Source: Woeseia sp.
Lineage (GTDB): Bacteria > Pseudomonadota > Gammaproteobacteria > Steroidobacterales > Woeseiaceae
Direction: 5' to 3'
DNA length: 33,244 bases
NCBI GenBank assembly: GCA_013003155.1
Contig: JABDKF010000344.1
Location: 1 to 33,244 of the forward strand
A program made the translations under genes and the position numbers. Of the stretch, positions 15,330 through 23,023 are shown piece after piece (the stretch's first letter is position 1; every line of letters begins with the position of its first letter). A model generated the notes under the pieces. The model ran no database searches. It saw only the letters and a list, made by a program, of their open reading frames with translations, and had not been told where the DNA came from.

Positions 15330-17316
15330 AGACGTAACCATCACAATCGGTGCTAAAGACATGGCCAGCAAGGTGATTGCTGGGGTGTCTGCTAGTGTCA
15401 GCCGCATGGCTAAAAAGATGCGGGCCGTCGGCGCCACGACCGCGGGACTATCCAAGTCGGTCGGCGGGTCGTTTGCCTCGATAGGCCGCCGAGCCTCGGC
15501 AATGGGTTTGTCGGTGGTGACCGCGTTGAGCGGGGCCATTAAAAAACTGCTGAAGTTTGGCGCCGTCGCTGCGGCCATCGGTGGGGCGGCCTTTGCGGCC
15601 ATCATCTCGAAGGCATCCGAGATGCAAGAGACGATGGGCAAGTTTGACGTCGTCTTTGGTAGTAACTCCGAGACAATGAAAAAGTGGTCCAATGAGACCG
15701 CGGACTCGCTAGGGACAACGCGCCAGGAGATGGCGGGCATGTTGTCGGGGATGCAAGATTTGCTGGTCCCGATGGGCGTGGCTGAGGGCCAGGCAACGGG
15801 CATGAGTAAGGAGATGGCCAAGTTGGCCGTCGACCTCGGTAGCTTTAACAATATGTCAACCGACCAGGTATTCGGTGACCTGCAAGCCGCGATGACGGGT
15901 AGCGGCGAGGTGATGAAAAAATACGGGGTGGTTTTGACCGAGGCGGGGATTAAACAAGAGGCCCTTAATATGGGCCTCGACCCCAAAAAGCTGACCGACG
16001 CGCAAAAGGCCCAAGCCCGTCTTAACATCATCATGCGGGGCACGACCGCGGCCCAAGGCGACGCGCTCCGCACGCAGGATAGTTTCGCCAATCAGCTCAA
16101 GCGGGTGAAGTCGAACATATCTAACCTAGCCGTTAGCCTCGGCGGTCCATTCCTCGAAGGGTTATCGGGCGTCGCCCAGGCGATCAATACGCAATTGAAA
16201 GCGGCGTTTAACTTCATCGAGTCCCGCGCCGATACGATTAAGGGTTTCGCCGAGGGCGTGGCGAACGTTCTCAAGCGGGTCGTCGGCGCCGTTGCTGGTT
16301 TTGTTAAAGGGTTTACCAGCAAGGTAGCGGGCAACATGGATATTATTAAAGGCTGGGCACTGGCGATCAAAATACAGCTCGGCGTCGTGCGGGATATGTT
16401 CGCGATGCTCGGCGGCGTGATTGCTAAATTTGCCGGCAAAGGCATGGCAAAACTGGGCGGGTTTCGCGCATTCATGCAGCGATCTATCCGCGCTCAGATA
16501 ACCGTTGTAACGCTATTCGAGACGGCACTAAAAAACCTGCCGCTCGTCTTTGACATCTTAAAGAATAGCGCCGCGTTGAAAATGACGACGCTGGGCTTGG
16601 ACATCAAGCACACCTTTACAAAGGTCGTGCCCCATGCCTTTAAAGTGTTTGGCGTCCTGGTCGCGAATACCTTTAAGGGGATCGTGCGGGCGACCACTGG
16701 CCTATTTGAAAAGATGATAGATACCGTTATTGGGCTAATGCGAAAGGTCGAGTCGATTGACCCTACTGGGATGGTTACGGCCCATATCGCCGCGCTGGAA
16801 AAGGGGTCCGAGTTTCTTGGCATCATGCAAGATAGCCTCGCCGACACCGCCGCACCCGCCGCAGTCGGACCGCGGGCACGGTCACCCATCGAGGACATCT
16901 TACAAGGCGACCTCAACAAGTCGGTCGACAGTTTCGCCGGGAAATTCCAAGATGCCCTCGCCCCGCGGCTGGCAAAGCTCGACGCCATCTTTGCCCCCAA
17001 AGTCGAGGACGGCGGTATCTTTGACAACCTCAAAAAGTTTGGCAGCGATTTTTGGGCGGCGTTCAAAGCGGGCTCGGCCGACGCGACCGCTGAGGAAACC
17101 ACGGCCGCGACCGCCGTCGCTACCAAGGTCGCCCCCGCCCTCCAGGCGACCCAGTCGCGGCTACTGACCCGAGGCCGCACCCAAAACACGACGGTTAAAA
17201 TTCTCGACGAAAGCAAAAAGCAGACCGCCGCGTTAAAAGAGGCAAATTCCAAACTCGCAGACCTAATACCGTCGACCGCAGTTGACGAGACGAAGCTAGT
17301 AATGGTGGGCCCGTGA
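15322..17316 (+). CDS. Tape measure protein
   Basis: The 664-residue protein sets tail length and is injected with the DNA. It is rich in Ala, Gly, Lys and Met, with long helices and hydrophobic segments such as KLLKFGAVAAAIGGAAFAAI (about residues 75-94). The N-terminal MAKDVTITIGAKDMAS and the middle block EMQETMGKFDVVFG to KEMAKLAVDLGSF are characteristic of phage tape-measure proteins. At about 0.15 nm per residue it predicts a tail near 100 nm, fitting a siphovirus. No lysozyme or peptidase domain is visible in the C-terminal region. It starts on a GTG inside the end of the frameshifted chaperone, and its stop overlaps the next GTG. Confidence 0.88.
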   Translation: MAKDVTITIGAKDMASKVIAGVSASVSRMAKKMRAVGATTAGLSKSVGGSFASIGRRASAMGLSVVTALSGAIKKLLKFGAVAAAIGGAAFAAIISKASEMQETMGKFDVVFGSNSETMKKWSNETADSLGTTRQEMAGMLSGMQDLLVPMGVAEGQATGMSKEMAKLAVDLGSFNNMSTDQVFGDLQAAMTGSGEVMKKYGVVLTEAGIKQEALNMGLDPKKLTDAQKAQARLNIIMRGTTAAQGDALRTQDSFANQLKRVKSNISNLAVSLGGPFLEGLSGVAQAINTQLKAAFNFIESRADTIKGFAEGVANVLKRVVGAVAGFVKGFTSKVAGNMDIIKGWALAIKIQLGVVRDMFAMLGGVIAKFAGKGMAKLGGFRAFMQRSIRAQITVVTLFETALKNLPLVFDILKNSAALKMTTLGLDIKHTFTKVVPHAFKVFGVLVANTFKGIVRATTGLFEKMIDTVIGLMRKVESIDPTGMVTAHIAALEKGSEFLGIMQDSLADTAAPAAVGPRARSPIEDILQGDLNKSVDSFAGKFQDALAPRLAKLDAIFAPKVEDGGIFDNLKKFGSDFWAAFKAGSADATAEETTAATAVATKVAPALQATQSRLLTRGRTQNTTVKILDESKKQTAALKEANSKLADLIPSTAVDETKLVMVGP

Positions 17317-18170
17317 CCGTCCAAGCAGCTACCCGAATGTGGAGCCGGCACGACGGCGCGATTAGTACCAGCGACGGCAGGAAGTTTACCGTCACGATCA
17401 AAGAGGGTTACCAGATCGTGGCCGATGCGACCGATACGTTGGTCGAGGTTGCCAACGCCGCCAGCCTGCCAGTTATCAACTCGGTTTACAGCGGTAGCGT
17501 GCAAATCCGAGTTACCAACCGTAGTTTCAAACAGGTCAGCCCCATTCTCTGGTCAGCAGAGATTGTTTACAGCGGCGAGGGCGGGCTAACGAAATCGCCA
17601 CTGGACGAGCCGCCGACGATTTCTTGGGGGAAGACCGAGAGCGACGAAGCAGTCGACCAGGATTTGAACGGCCAACCAATAGTCAATGTCAACGGGGAAC
17701 CGCTGGACGGCGTTACGAAAAAGATTAGCGATATGGTCGTAACGATCAAACGGAATTTTCAAAGCATCAACTTGCCGGCCACTTACCAGTACCTCCATAG
17801 CGTCAATAGCGACACGTTTTTGGGTTTCGCACCTGGCCTAGGGCGAATGACGCAATTCAGCGCCGTCGAAAAGATAGCCTCAGAGGTTGGCGGATACATT
17901 GAAGTGTCAGCGACTATCCAGTTTCGTTATCCCTATAACACGACCGCCGCCAAAGCCTGGCACGCCAGGCTACGCAACGAGGGGTTTTACGTGAAGCGGC
18001 TACAAGATAATAAAGTGGTCCGCGCCGTCGACCCTGGCAACAAGCAACCCGTCTCGAAACCAGTCCTGTTAAAAGCCGATGGAACGGTCGAGCTAAACCC
18101 CGCCAATGCGATCTGGCTCGAGTTCCCAATTTACCAACCACTCGCTTACAACTCCCTAGGGTTAGTCTGA
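17313..18170 (+). CDS. Unknown tail protein after the tape measure
   Basis: The 285-residue protein is translationally coupled to the tape measure (GTGA). It is mostly beta with motifs VQIRVTNRSFKQVSP, WGKTESDEAVDQD, NVNGEPLDGVTKKISDM and IQFRYPYNTTAAKAW. The segment TQFSAVEKIASEVGGYIEV looks like a helix leading into a strand. Position suggests a distal tail or baseplate hub component, in the place where Dit proteins are usually encoded, but I cannot see a Dit or Tal signature. The final residue's codon overlaps the next ATG (TGATG). Confidence 0.6.
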   Translation: MTVQAATRMWSRHDGAISTSDGRKFTVTIKEGYQIVADATDTLVEVANAASLPVINSVYSGSVQIRVTNRSFKQVSPILWSAEIVYSGEGGLTKSPLDEPPTISWGKTESDEAVDQDLNGQPIVNVNGEPLDGVTKKISDMVVTIKRNFQSINLPATYQYLHSVNSDTFLGFAPGLGRMTQFSAVEKIASEVGGYIEVSATIQFRYPYNTTAAKAWHARLRNEGFYVKRLQDNKVVRAVDPGNKQPVSKPVLLKADGTVELNPANAIWLEFPIYQPLAYNSLGLV

Positions 18171-18586
18171 TGGCAGACCTTACACAAACCGCGGCCAACG
18201 TAGGCCTTACCGATACCGCGGGCTCGACCGTTGCTGTCAAGCAAGCCGGCGAAGCACTCACCCAAGGCCAGCCCGTTTACCTCAACACGGCTGATAGCAA
18301 GTATTACAAATGCGACGCCAACGTCTCAGCGGTCACCGCGGCGGCGGCTGGTATTTGTATGTCGCCGGCGGCCACCGACGAATACTTCATCCTGTGTAGT
18401 GCGGGCCCAATTGATCTGGGCGGGACGCTCGCCATCGGCACCACCTATATCGTCAGCGCCACGGCCGGCGGCGTGGCCCCCGATGCCGACGCGGCGACGG
18501 GCTGGTTTAAAACGGCCCTCGGCCACGCCATCGCGACGGATAGGTTGGAGTTGGATATCAACGCCTCTGGGGTCGCGGTGCCTTAA
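18170..18586 (+). CDS. Second DUF2190-like small virion protein
   Basis: The 138-residue, Ala/Thr-rich beta protein has QAGEALTQGQPVYLNTADSKYYKCD at its core (GEAL-x-QGQPVY pattern), then SAVTAAAAGICMSPA and GGTLAIGTTYIVSATAGG. This resembles DUF2190-like decoration proteins, but it is encoded in the tail block rather than next to the capsid. It may be a tail-tube or tip ornament derived from a decoration protein. ATG overlaps the upstream TGA, and its TAA overlaps the next ATG, so three genes in a row are coupled. Confidence 0.6.
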   Translation: MADLTQTAANVGLTDTAGSTVAVKQAGEALTQGQPVYLNTADSKYYKCDANVSAVTAAAAGICMSPAATDEYFILCSAGPIDLGGTLAIGTTYIVSATAGGVAPDADAATGWFKTALGHAIATDRLELDINASGVAVP

Positions 18587-19335
18587 TGCCCAACGAAGCG
18601 GGGGTCTATAGTCGCGAAACCGCGGAGCTGATCTTAGAGGTGGTCAACTACCTCCAGCGCGCTGGGTTCGTCCCACGCAAAGGGTTACAGCGGCCGCCGA
18701 TTATCGAGGGCGATGCGATTTTGATCCGCAACGACGCCTCGACCGAACTGCCGCGGTACGGGTGCCTCCAGGTTACCGGCACGGTCGAGGTCGAGGGGAT
18801 TAATTACTTTACCGCCGACCAACCGACAGACGTATCCGGCGAGGCTGGGCCGTATCTGTTTAATCTGCACACGGCGATCCCCGCGGGTGAATACGGAATC
18901 GCCTCGGCGGGGCCGCTGGTCCACGCTCTGGCCGATACCGCATCGCCCAGCGCGGGCGAGAACTACGGCCCGCAGGTGGGCGAGTGGGAAGTAACGCTGA
19001 CCGCCGGCGGAATCCTTAACGTCTGCGGCACCGATGACATCGACACCAACGTGATCCGCGCGATCTGCAAGGGTGGCGGCGGCGGTGGAACCTACATTTT
19101 CAAAACACCCACCGGAGGAATCCCGGCCAGGTCAGTCGATACGCCAGGCAACGCGGCATGCACGCCGTACCAGATCAACGCCAGCGGCGACCTGGAGGAA
19201 ATACTAGACGCCCAAGAACAGAGCCAAACGCTCACCGTTTACCATATCGGCGGCAGTGCTGTCGAAGAGGACGTTTACATCCAGGCGAAAACGGTGAACG
19301 GTTCCATCGTCGTGGATATGGAAGATTGCGAATAG
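18586..19335 (+). CDS. Unknown tail or tip protein
   Basis: The 249-residue protein has an N-terminal helix (ETAELILEVVNYLQRAGFV), a beta-rich middle (VTGTVEVEGINYFTAD) and a glycine run (KGGGGGGTYIF) that could be a hinge. The C-terminus carries QTLTVYHIGGSAVEEDVYI and ends acidic. No family is recognised. Its place after tail genes and strict coupling to both neighbours suggest a virion component expressed late with the tail. Host contact or baseplate function is a guess from position. Confidence 0.58.
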   Translation: MPNEAGVYSRETAELILEVVNYLQRAGFVPRKGLQRPPIIEGDAILIRNDASTELPRYGCLQVTGTVEVEGINYFTADQPTDVSGEAGPYLFNLHTAIPAGEYGIASAGPLVHALADTASPSAGENYGPQVGEWEVTLTAGGILNVCGTDDIDTNVIRAICKGGGGGGTYIFKTPTGGIPARSVDTPGNAACTPYQINASGDLEEILDAQEQSQTLTVYHIGGSAVEEDVYIQAKTVNGSIVVDMEDCE

Positions 19336-19339
19336 AGCA

Positions 19340-20599
19340 ATGGTGATGCGGTGGAACCCTGGCGGAACCAAGGAAGGCTGTTGTAATTGCGGCGGCGGGG
19401 GATGCTTCCCGAAACGGCATTACCCGCTAACCAACGCCGCGGGGACCGCGTTCAATACTACCGAGTGGTCGGTCGGTTCTACGGGCAATGTGACCGTCAA
19501 CGGCTACGACGATATCACCGTTACCAATGACACGTTAACGCCCGTCACTAAACCGATCACCGAGGCCTATCAGATTTGGTTTCAACTTCACCATGACGCG
19601 GAAACGGTGGAGTGCAAATGCACCAAAACGCCCGCGGAAAATAGCAACACGTTTAACATTTCCGGCGGCACGATGACGCTGGAAAGTACCGCCCATAACT
19701 TTGTGCCGTTGATTCAAGGTTTCGGGTTATTCGCCAACAACTTCTACGCATGCAATACAGTCTTTTCGCCCACTTATCTGGTCGGGGAAATCGGGGCGGC
19801 CGATTGCGGCGAGGCGTGGGGCTCCAGCTATGACACGCTTAATACCTACATCGGCTACCGAAATAAACGGGGGCCGTTTCACACGTGGGCGGAAGACGTG
19901 TCATTCGTCGATTTTGATGAGAACTGGGAGCTAATCTTTAGCGGCGGGGCCAGCCGGATTACCGGGGTGTATCACATTCCCAATACAGTCGAAGTTAGCG
20001 GCGGGGTGATCGTGGAAGAATGCCCGCGGCGGCGGGTGTTTGAGATGTACCCTTACTCGAGCCGCTTTGCTGAGAATCTCGATGTACCGATCACGCCGTC
20101 GATTACATCGGGTTACGATATCGCACTCGAGGGGGCTTTCACGCAGCGCCGCTGGAAGGGTGGTAGCCCATTGACGACGCCGATCAATCCGATTGATCAC
20201 TGCCAGCCGCACCCGTCCGACAGCGTCACCATCCCGTGGGATTACGAGCCCTCTTCCTTGCTCAATCAACATGATCCCGATTTGATCACGTACCGGGTCG
20301 GTGGCTACGAAATCTCACCCGGTGGGGATTGGTTTCATTCATTGGTGCCGGATTCCATGGAGGTGGGTTTGCTAATGCGAATGGGCAAGATCGCGCCGAC
20401 GGTGGCCACGGCGTATCCGCTCGACCAATGCTTCGCCACGCTGTTTCTGGGCGATATCGGCACGAGGGAAATCGCGTCGACCGCACTACAGCGCCAGGGC
20501 ACCAGTATCGAAACGGGTTTCACCATGAACCTAACTCTGGACCGGTTGATCGCACCCCGCGACGGGGTATCCACCGCCATTTCGCTGACGTATCCATGA
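19340..20599 (+). CDS. Large tail-tip candidate with Cys-rich N-terminus
   Basis: The 419-residue protein begins with a compact Cys-Gly cluster CCNCGGGGC at residues 14-22, unusual for a virion protein and suggestive of a metal or disulphide knot. The rest is beta-rich with many Thr, Asn and aromatic residues (FNTTEWSVGSTGNVTVNGYD, AYQIWFQLHHDAETVECKC, TFNISGGTMTLES), as in receptor-binding or tip proteins. The C-terminal part, TNLTLDR-like with MNLTLDRLIAPRDG and AISLTYP, may be a beta-sandwich. The family is unknown. It ends in an ATGA overlap with a small zinc-ribbon gene, closing the tail operon. Confidence 0.6.
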   Translation: MVMRWNPGGTKEGCCNCGGGGCFPKRHYPLTNAAGTAFNTTEWSVGSTGNVTVNGYDDITVTNDTLTPVTKPITEAYQIWFQLHHDAETVECKCTKTPAENSNTFNISGGTMTLESTAHNFVPLIQGFGLFANNFYACNTVFSPTYLVGEIGAADCGEAWGSSYDTLNTYIGYRNKRGPFHTWAEDVSFVDFDENWELIFSGGASRITGVYHIPNTVEVSGGVIVEECPRRRVFEMYPYSSRFAENLDVPITPSITSGYDIALEGAFTQRRWKGGSPLTTPINPIDHCQPHPSDSVTIPWDYEPSSLLNQHDPDLITYRVGGYEISPGGDWFHSLVPDSMEVGLLMRMGKIAPTVATAYPLDQCFATLFLGDIGTREIASTALQRQGTSIETGFTMNLTLDRLIAPRDGVSTAISLTYP

Positions 20600-20928
20600 T
20601 TTGCGAGTGCGGCCACGGCCACGCCAGCAACGTCCCGACGTCCTACCGCTGCCGCTGCGGCCGAAACGTGACGGTAACGCCTGAGCTGTTACCCCTGTCA
20701 TCGAGGGTCAGGACGGCAAACTCAGAGCTATTTCGCCTCGCCGCCTCCTGCCGCCGCGATGACGTCCTAGCGATGCTGGATAGGCGGGGCGATGTAGGTA
20801 GTTTAGAGACGCTTGACCAACTGGCGAGGCATTTAAAAAAGGGCCACCGCTGGAAACCGTCGAGGGTAAAAACGGAACTTGCACGATCTTTAAAAATTGT
20901 TCTTGCAACGGATAAGGACGCGCGTTAA
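20596..20928 (+). CDS. Small protein with N-terminal zinc ribbon
   Basis: The 110-residue protein starts on the ATG at 20596 that overlaps the TGA of the tip candidate. The first 21 residues hold four cysteines in C-x-C pairs (C3-x-C5 and C19-x-C21, with CECGHG and RCRCG), which fits a small metal-binding ribbon. The remaining 80 residues are helical and basic (SELFRLAASCRRDDVLAML, LDQLARHLKKGHRWKPSR). No family is recognised. As the last gene before a structured non-coding element, it closes the late block. The upstream in-frame reading from 20329 is a shadow. Confidence 0.6.
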   Translation: MICECGHGHASNVPTSYRCRCGRNVTVTPELLPLSSRVRTANSELFRLAASCRRDDVLAMLDRRGDVGSLETLDQLARHLKKGHRWKPSRVKTELARSLKIVLATDKDAR

Positions 20929-20937
20929 CTTCCCAGC

Positions 20938-21030
20938 ATGACGCATACAAAACCAAACACCTAATCGGAAACCCGTCGAAAGTTCTTCTGCATATCTGCG
21001 GTTGGATGCGTCATACCTCGGCGGGTTTCC
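20938..21030 (+). terminator. Interleaved inverted repeats; terminator or pseudoknot element
   Basis: Two inverted repeats interlock. ATGACGCAT (20938-20946) pairs with ATGCGTCAT (21006-21014), and a 13-base arm starting GGAAACCCG (20967-20979) pairs with the arm ending CGGGTTTCC (21018-21030) with one G-U pair. The second stem is followed by five T (21031-21035), as in an intrinsic terminator, although its loop is long (38 bases). The A-B-A'-B' order allows a pseudoknot or two mutually exclusive folds, as in attenuators. It lies between the end of the tail block and the next operon. Confidence 0.55.
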
Positions 21031-21049
21031 TTTTTGTTTCGGGCTGGTC

Positions 21050-21301
21050 ATGGCTGACGTGGAAACAATCACCGCGCAAGTGCAAAAGCTCAGTGGGATT
21101 GTCGACTCATTCACGCAGCCAGACCAATTAGGTTTTGAAACCCGCGAGACGCTCCAGCGCCTCGAGGTTACTTTAGCGTGGTCTATCAATGCGGCGTCGC
21201 AGGCGGGCCACCATCTAGAACAGTCCGCTGGCGCGGGCCTCCATTCTCGCCCGAAAGGTGGGGACCCGTTGCCAGTGGACGTAAAAGAAAAGGGCGAATG
21301 A
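21050..21301 (+). CDS. Small unknown protein
   Basis: The 83-residue protein starts from ATG 21050, 20 bases after the terminator-like element. The upstream in-frame codons are part of that element and not chosen. The protein has a helical N-terminal half (VETITAQVQKLSGIVDSFTQ, RETLQRLEVTLAWSINAASQ) and a polar C-terminus with Lys and Gly. Its helical pattern could form a dimeric coiled coil. The TGA overlaps the next start (ATGATG), suggesting the beginning of a new operon of small genes. No function is assigned. Confidence 0.55.
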   Translation: MADVETITAQVQKLSGIVDSFTQPDQLGFETRETLQRLEVTLAWSINAASQAGHHLEQSAGAGLHSRPKGGDPLPVDVKEKGE

Positions 21302-21528
21302 TGAAAGAATATCTCTACCAACTTATTTACAGCGAGGACGGCGGCGGCTGGTACGCGGAAATCTGGGAAGGGCGTAGCGGAGTACAGGCCCATACGACAG
21401 ACGTCGTAGACCTTTCGCACAGAACACCAGCCCTCGCCGCGGCAAGACTTGCCACCGATTGGATCGAGGACAAAGGCGGCGTCGCTCGCGAAATATCCAC
21501 GGACCAGGGCCGCACGGCTGCGACCTAG
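21298..21528 (+). CDS. Small unknown protein of the early row
   Basis: The 76-residue protein (or 75 from the second ATG at 21301) has AAGGG a few bases upstream, which fits the second ATG best. A beta-hairpin-like start (KEYLYQLIYSEDGGGWYAEI) is followed by a helix (ALAAARLATDWIEDKGG). That strand-strand-helix order resembles small HicB-like or dsRBD-like folds, but no motif confirms it. It overlaps the preceding gene by four bases. Probably a small accessory protein expressed early. Confidence 0.55.
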   Translation: MMKEYLYQLIYSEDGGGWYAEIWEGRSGVQAHTTDVVDLSHRTPALAAARLATDWIEDKGGVAREISTDQGRTAAT

Positions 21529-21545
21529 CGCACGGAGGCGCTTCA

Positions 21546-21866
21546 ATGATTCTATCTATCTGCTTAATCATCCTGGCCATTCTTTTAGCGTGTACGTTCG
21601 CGCTCATCTGCATGGTCGAAACCGCACCCGTAAGGGAGGACATACCCGACGACATCAACCGAAAAATTCAATACGCCCACTGGCTGCGAGAACAGCAGGA
21701 GGCGACGGCCCTGGAATTTGTCGACATCCACGAGCCGACAAGCGACTACGAAATCGACGAACTGCGGAACGTTATCTACAACGATCCAACGGCGGAAGAG
21801 TACGCCGCCTGCATGATACGAATCATGCATTACCGTTTCCCTACGAATCATGAGGCGAGAACATGA
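21546..21866 (+). CDS. Single-pass membrane protein
   Basis: The 106-residue protein has a very hydrophobic N-terminal segment (residues 2-24, ending FALICMV) followed by a charged soluble domain with helices (INRKIQYAHWLREQQEAT, YEIDELRNVIYND). GGAGG at 21534-21538, seven bases before the ATG, is an excellent ribosome site and fixes the start. The layout fits a membrane-anchored accessory or inner-membrane lysis helper, but it lies far from the other lysis candidates and no family is recognised. The ATGA overlap couples it to the RecT-like gene. Confidence 0.65.
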   Translation: MILSICLIILAILLACTFALICMVETAPVREDIPDDINRKIQYAHWLREQQEATALEFVDIHEPTSDYEIDELRNVIYNDPTAEEYAACMIRIMHYRFPTNHEART

Positions 21867-22441
21867 CCACCAGTTACGAATTACCAGAAGCACCCGAAAC
21901 CGAACCAGAAACCGAACCTCGCACCCTATCGGAAATCGAGCGGGAGGAGCGGGGCTTTGAACTACGCCAGCGGGAGGCCAAAGCACTGGCCGCCTCGACG
22001 CTGGTGCCGACGGCCTACCAGGGCCGCGAGGGTATCCCCAACGTGATGATCGCCCTCAACATGGCCCGCCGTCTCAACGCTGACCCGCTGATGGTGATGC
22101 AGAATCTGCACGTTATCAACGGCAAGCCAGGCTGGTCGGCCCAATTCCTCATCGCGACGTTTAACTCATGCGGTCGCTTTTCCTCGATCCGCTACGAGTT
22201 TGAGGGCGGGTCGTGTAAGGCCGTTTGCACCGAGCTGGCTACCAGTAAGGAAATCGAGGGAACGACGATCACGATGGAAATGGCCGACGCGGAGGGCTGG
22301 ACCAAAAAGGCTGGCAGCAAATGGAAAACCATGCCGGAACAGATGCTCAAGTATCGGGCCGCAACATTCCTCATTCGCAGCATTGCCCCCGAAATCGGGC
22401 TTGGCCTTTACACGAGCGAAGAATTGAAGGACATCGAGTAA
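21863..22441 (+). CDS. RecT-like single-strand annealing protein
   Basis: The 192-residue protein resembles phage RecT-type annealing proteins. After a Glu-Pro-rich start come IPNVMIALNMARRLNADPLM, NLHVINGKPGWSAQFLIAT and KWKTMPEQMLKYRAATFLI, then PEIGLGLYTSEEL. The LNMARRL, INGKPGWSA and MLKYRAA blocks match the family's core, which binds ssDNA and pairs homologous strands during phage recombination and concatemer formation. A partner exonuclease is not visible, although a RusA-like resolvase and an SNase are encoded further on. It is coupled by ATGA to the upstream membrane protein and followed by small genes. Confidence 0.75.
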   Translation: MTTSYELPEAPETEPETEPRTLSEIEREERGFELRQREAKALAASTLVPTAYQGREGIPNVMIALNMARRLNADPLMVMQNLHVINGKPGWSAQFLIATFNSCGRFSSIRYEFEGGSCKAVCTELATSKEIEGTTITMEMADAEGWTKKAGSKWKTMPEQMLKYRAATFLIRSIAPEIGLGLYTSEELKDIE

Positions 22442-22443
22442 CG

Positions 22444-22581
22444 ATGGAGAATAGGCATTTGGTCGACGCCATCGCGGCAATGGTGATGCAGTCCAAGGAG
22501 TTCGCTGCCGCGATCGGCGTGGAGCATGTGGACCAGCAGCGGGAAGAGGTCAGCAGTGCGGATGCGGACTGCCCGTTCTGA
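22444..22581 (+). CDS. 45-residue small protein after the RecT-like gene
   Basis: The short ORF begins two bases after the RecT-like stop and ends in a TGATG overlap with the next start. It is helical and polar (HLVDAIAAMVMQSKEFAAA, VEHVDQQREEVSS) and ends DADCPF, a common ending for small acidic phage proteins. Both junctions are tight, which supports translation. It could be an ssDNA- or RecT-associated factor, but no family is recognised. Confidence 0.5.
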   Translation: MENRHLVDAIAAMVMQSKEFAAAIGVEHVDQQREEVSSADADCPF

Positions 22582-22907
22582 TGGCGTACTACAACACGAC
22601 GCATGAGGAGCAGTCGGTCGCGGACGCAGAACTTCGGAACTGCAATCGTCAGGAGGCATCCATCCTGATCCTGTTCCGAGAGCGTCCGTCCGACCTCCTC
22701 AGCCCGTGGGACGTGGCAGTTCATGTCCCGTTCCCGATTACGTCGGTTCGACGTGCGATTTCCGACATGTCCGACCGAGGACTGTTGGTCAAGACGACGA
22801 CCAAGAAGCAAGGGCCATACGGAAAATCCAGCTATTGCTGGCGCTTAGCGAAACCGAAGTACGTTCAGAGCGAATTGAACTTGACAGAATCCGCTGGATC
22901 TGAATAA
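22581..22907 (+). CDS. Winged-helix DNA-binding protein
   Basis: The 108-residue protein has a central helix-turn-helix with wing: EASILILFRERPSDLLSPWD, then PITSVRRAISDMSDRGLLVKT and a basic wing KKQGPYGKSSYCWRL. This is the MarR/DprA-type winged-helix pattern, with ITSVRRAISDMSDRG as the recognition helix. It is the last gene of the early row. A good promoter overlaps its 3' end (22881-22908), which suggests that it could repress or activate the adjacent control region. The exact target is unknown, and a role in replication initiation is also possible. Confidence 0.65.
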   Translation: MAYYNTTHEEQSVADAELRNCNRQEASILILFRERPSDLLSPWDVAVHVPFPITSVRRAISDMSDRGLLVKTTTKKQGPYGKSSYCWRLAKPKYVQSELNLTESAGSE

Positions 22908-22908
22908 T
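22881..22908 (+). promoter_or_regulatory. Sigma70-type promoter for the candidate small RNA
   Basis: A consensus -35 TTGACA (22881-22886) is separated by 16 bases from AATAAT (22903-22908), five of six matches to the -10 consensus. It overlaps the last codons and stop of the winged-helix gene. The expected start of transcription is near 22914-22916, just ahead of the structured element. Another TTGACA-16-base promoter of the same design lies at 23224. Confidence 0.6.
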
Positions 22909-22913
22909 CACGA

Positions 22914-23023
22914 GCGTCGGAACTGTTGACCCGGCAACACTACAATACGAAGACCGCTGCTGGTCATCCCTGTCAACAGAACATCGCCGCAAGGCATGTT
23001 GGGATGGTCAGCAGCGGTTTTTT
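22914..23023 (+). ncRNA. Candidate structured small RNA of about 110 nt
   Basis: It is bounded by a good promoter upstream and a strong intrinsic terminator. It holds no ORF longer than nine codons. CTGTTGAC at 22923-22930 is exactly complementary to GTCAACAG at 22972-22979, which lies in the side bulge of the terminator hairpin, so a pseudoknot is possible. Inside the hairpin sits a second stem (AACAT / ATGTT and GCC / GGC) closed by a GCAA tetraloop at 22989-22992. No known RNA family is recognised. Confidence 0.5.
22953..23023 (+). terminator. Strong intrinsic terminator
   Basis: An 18-base arm beginning ACCGCTGCTGG (22953-22970) pairs with 23001-23018, with two G-U pairs and no gap, followed by six T (23018-23023). 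The 30-base loop carries an inner GCAA-capped hairpin. It ends the early operon and the candidate small RNA. Confidence 0.85.

Noticed and set aside
16494-17504. 336-residue minus-strand ORF opposite the tape measure
   Set aside because: Long antisense frames are common in GC-rich genes with this codon use; the plus strand encodes the coherent tape measure and next gene.
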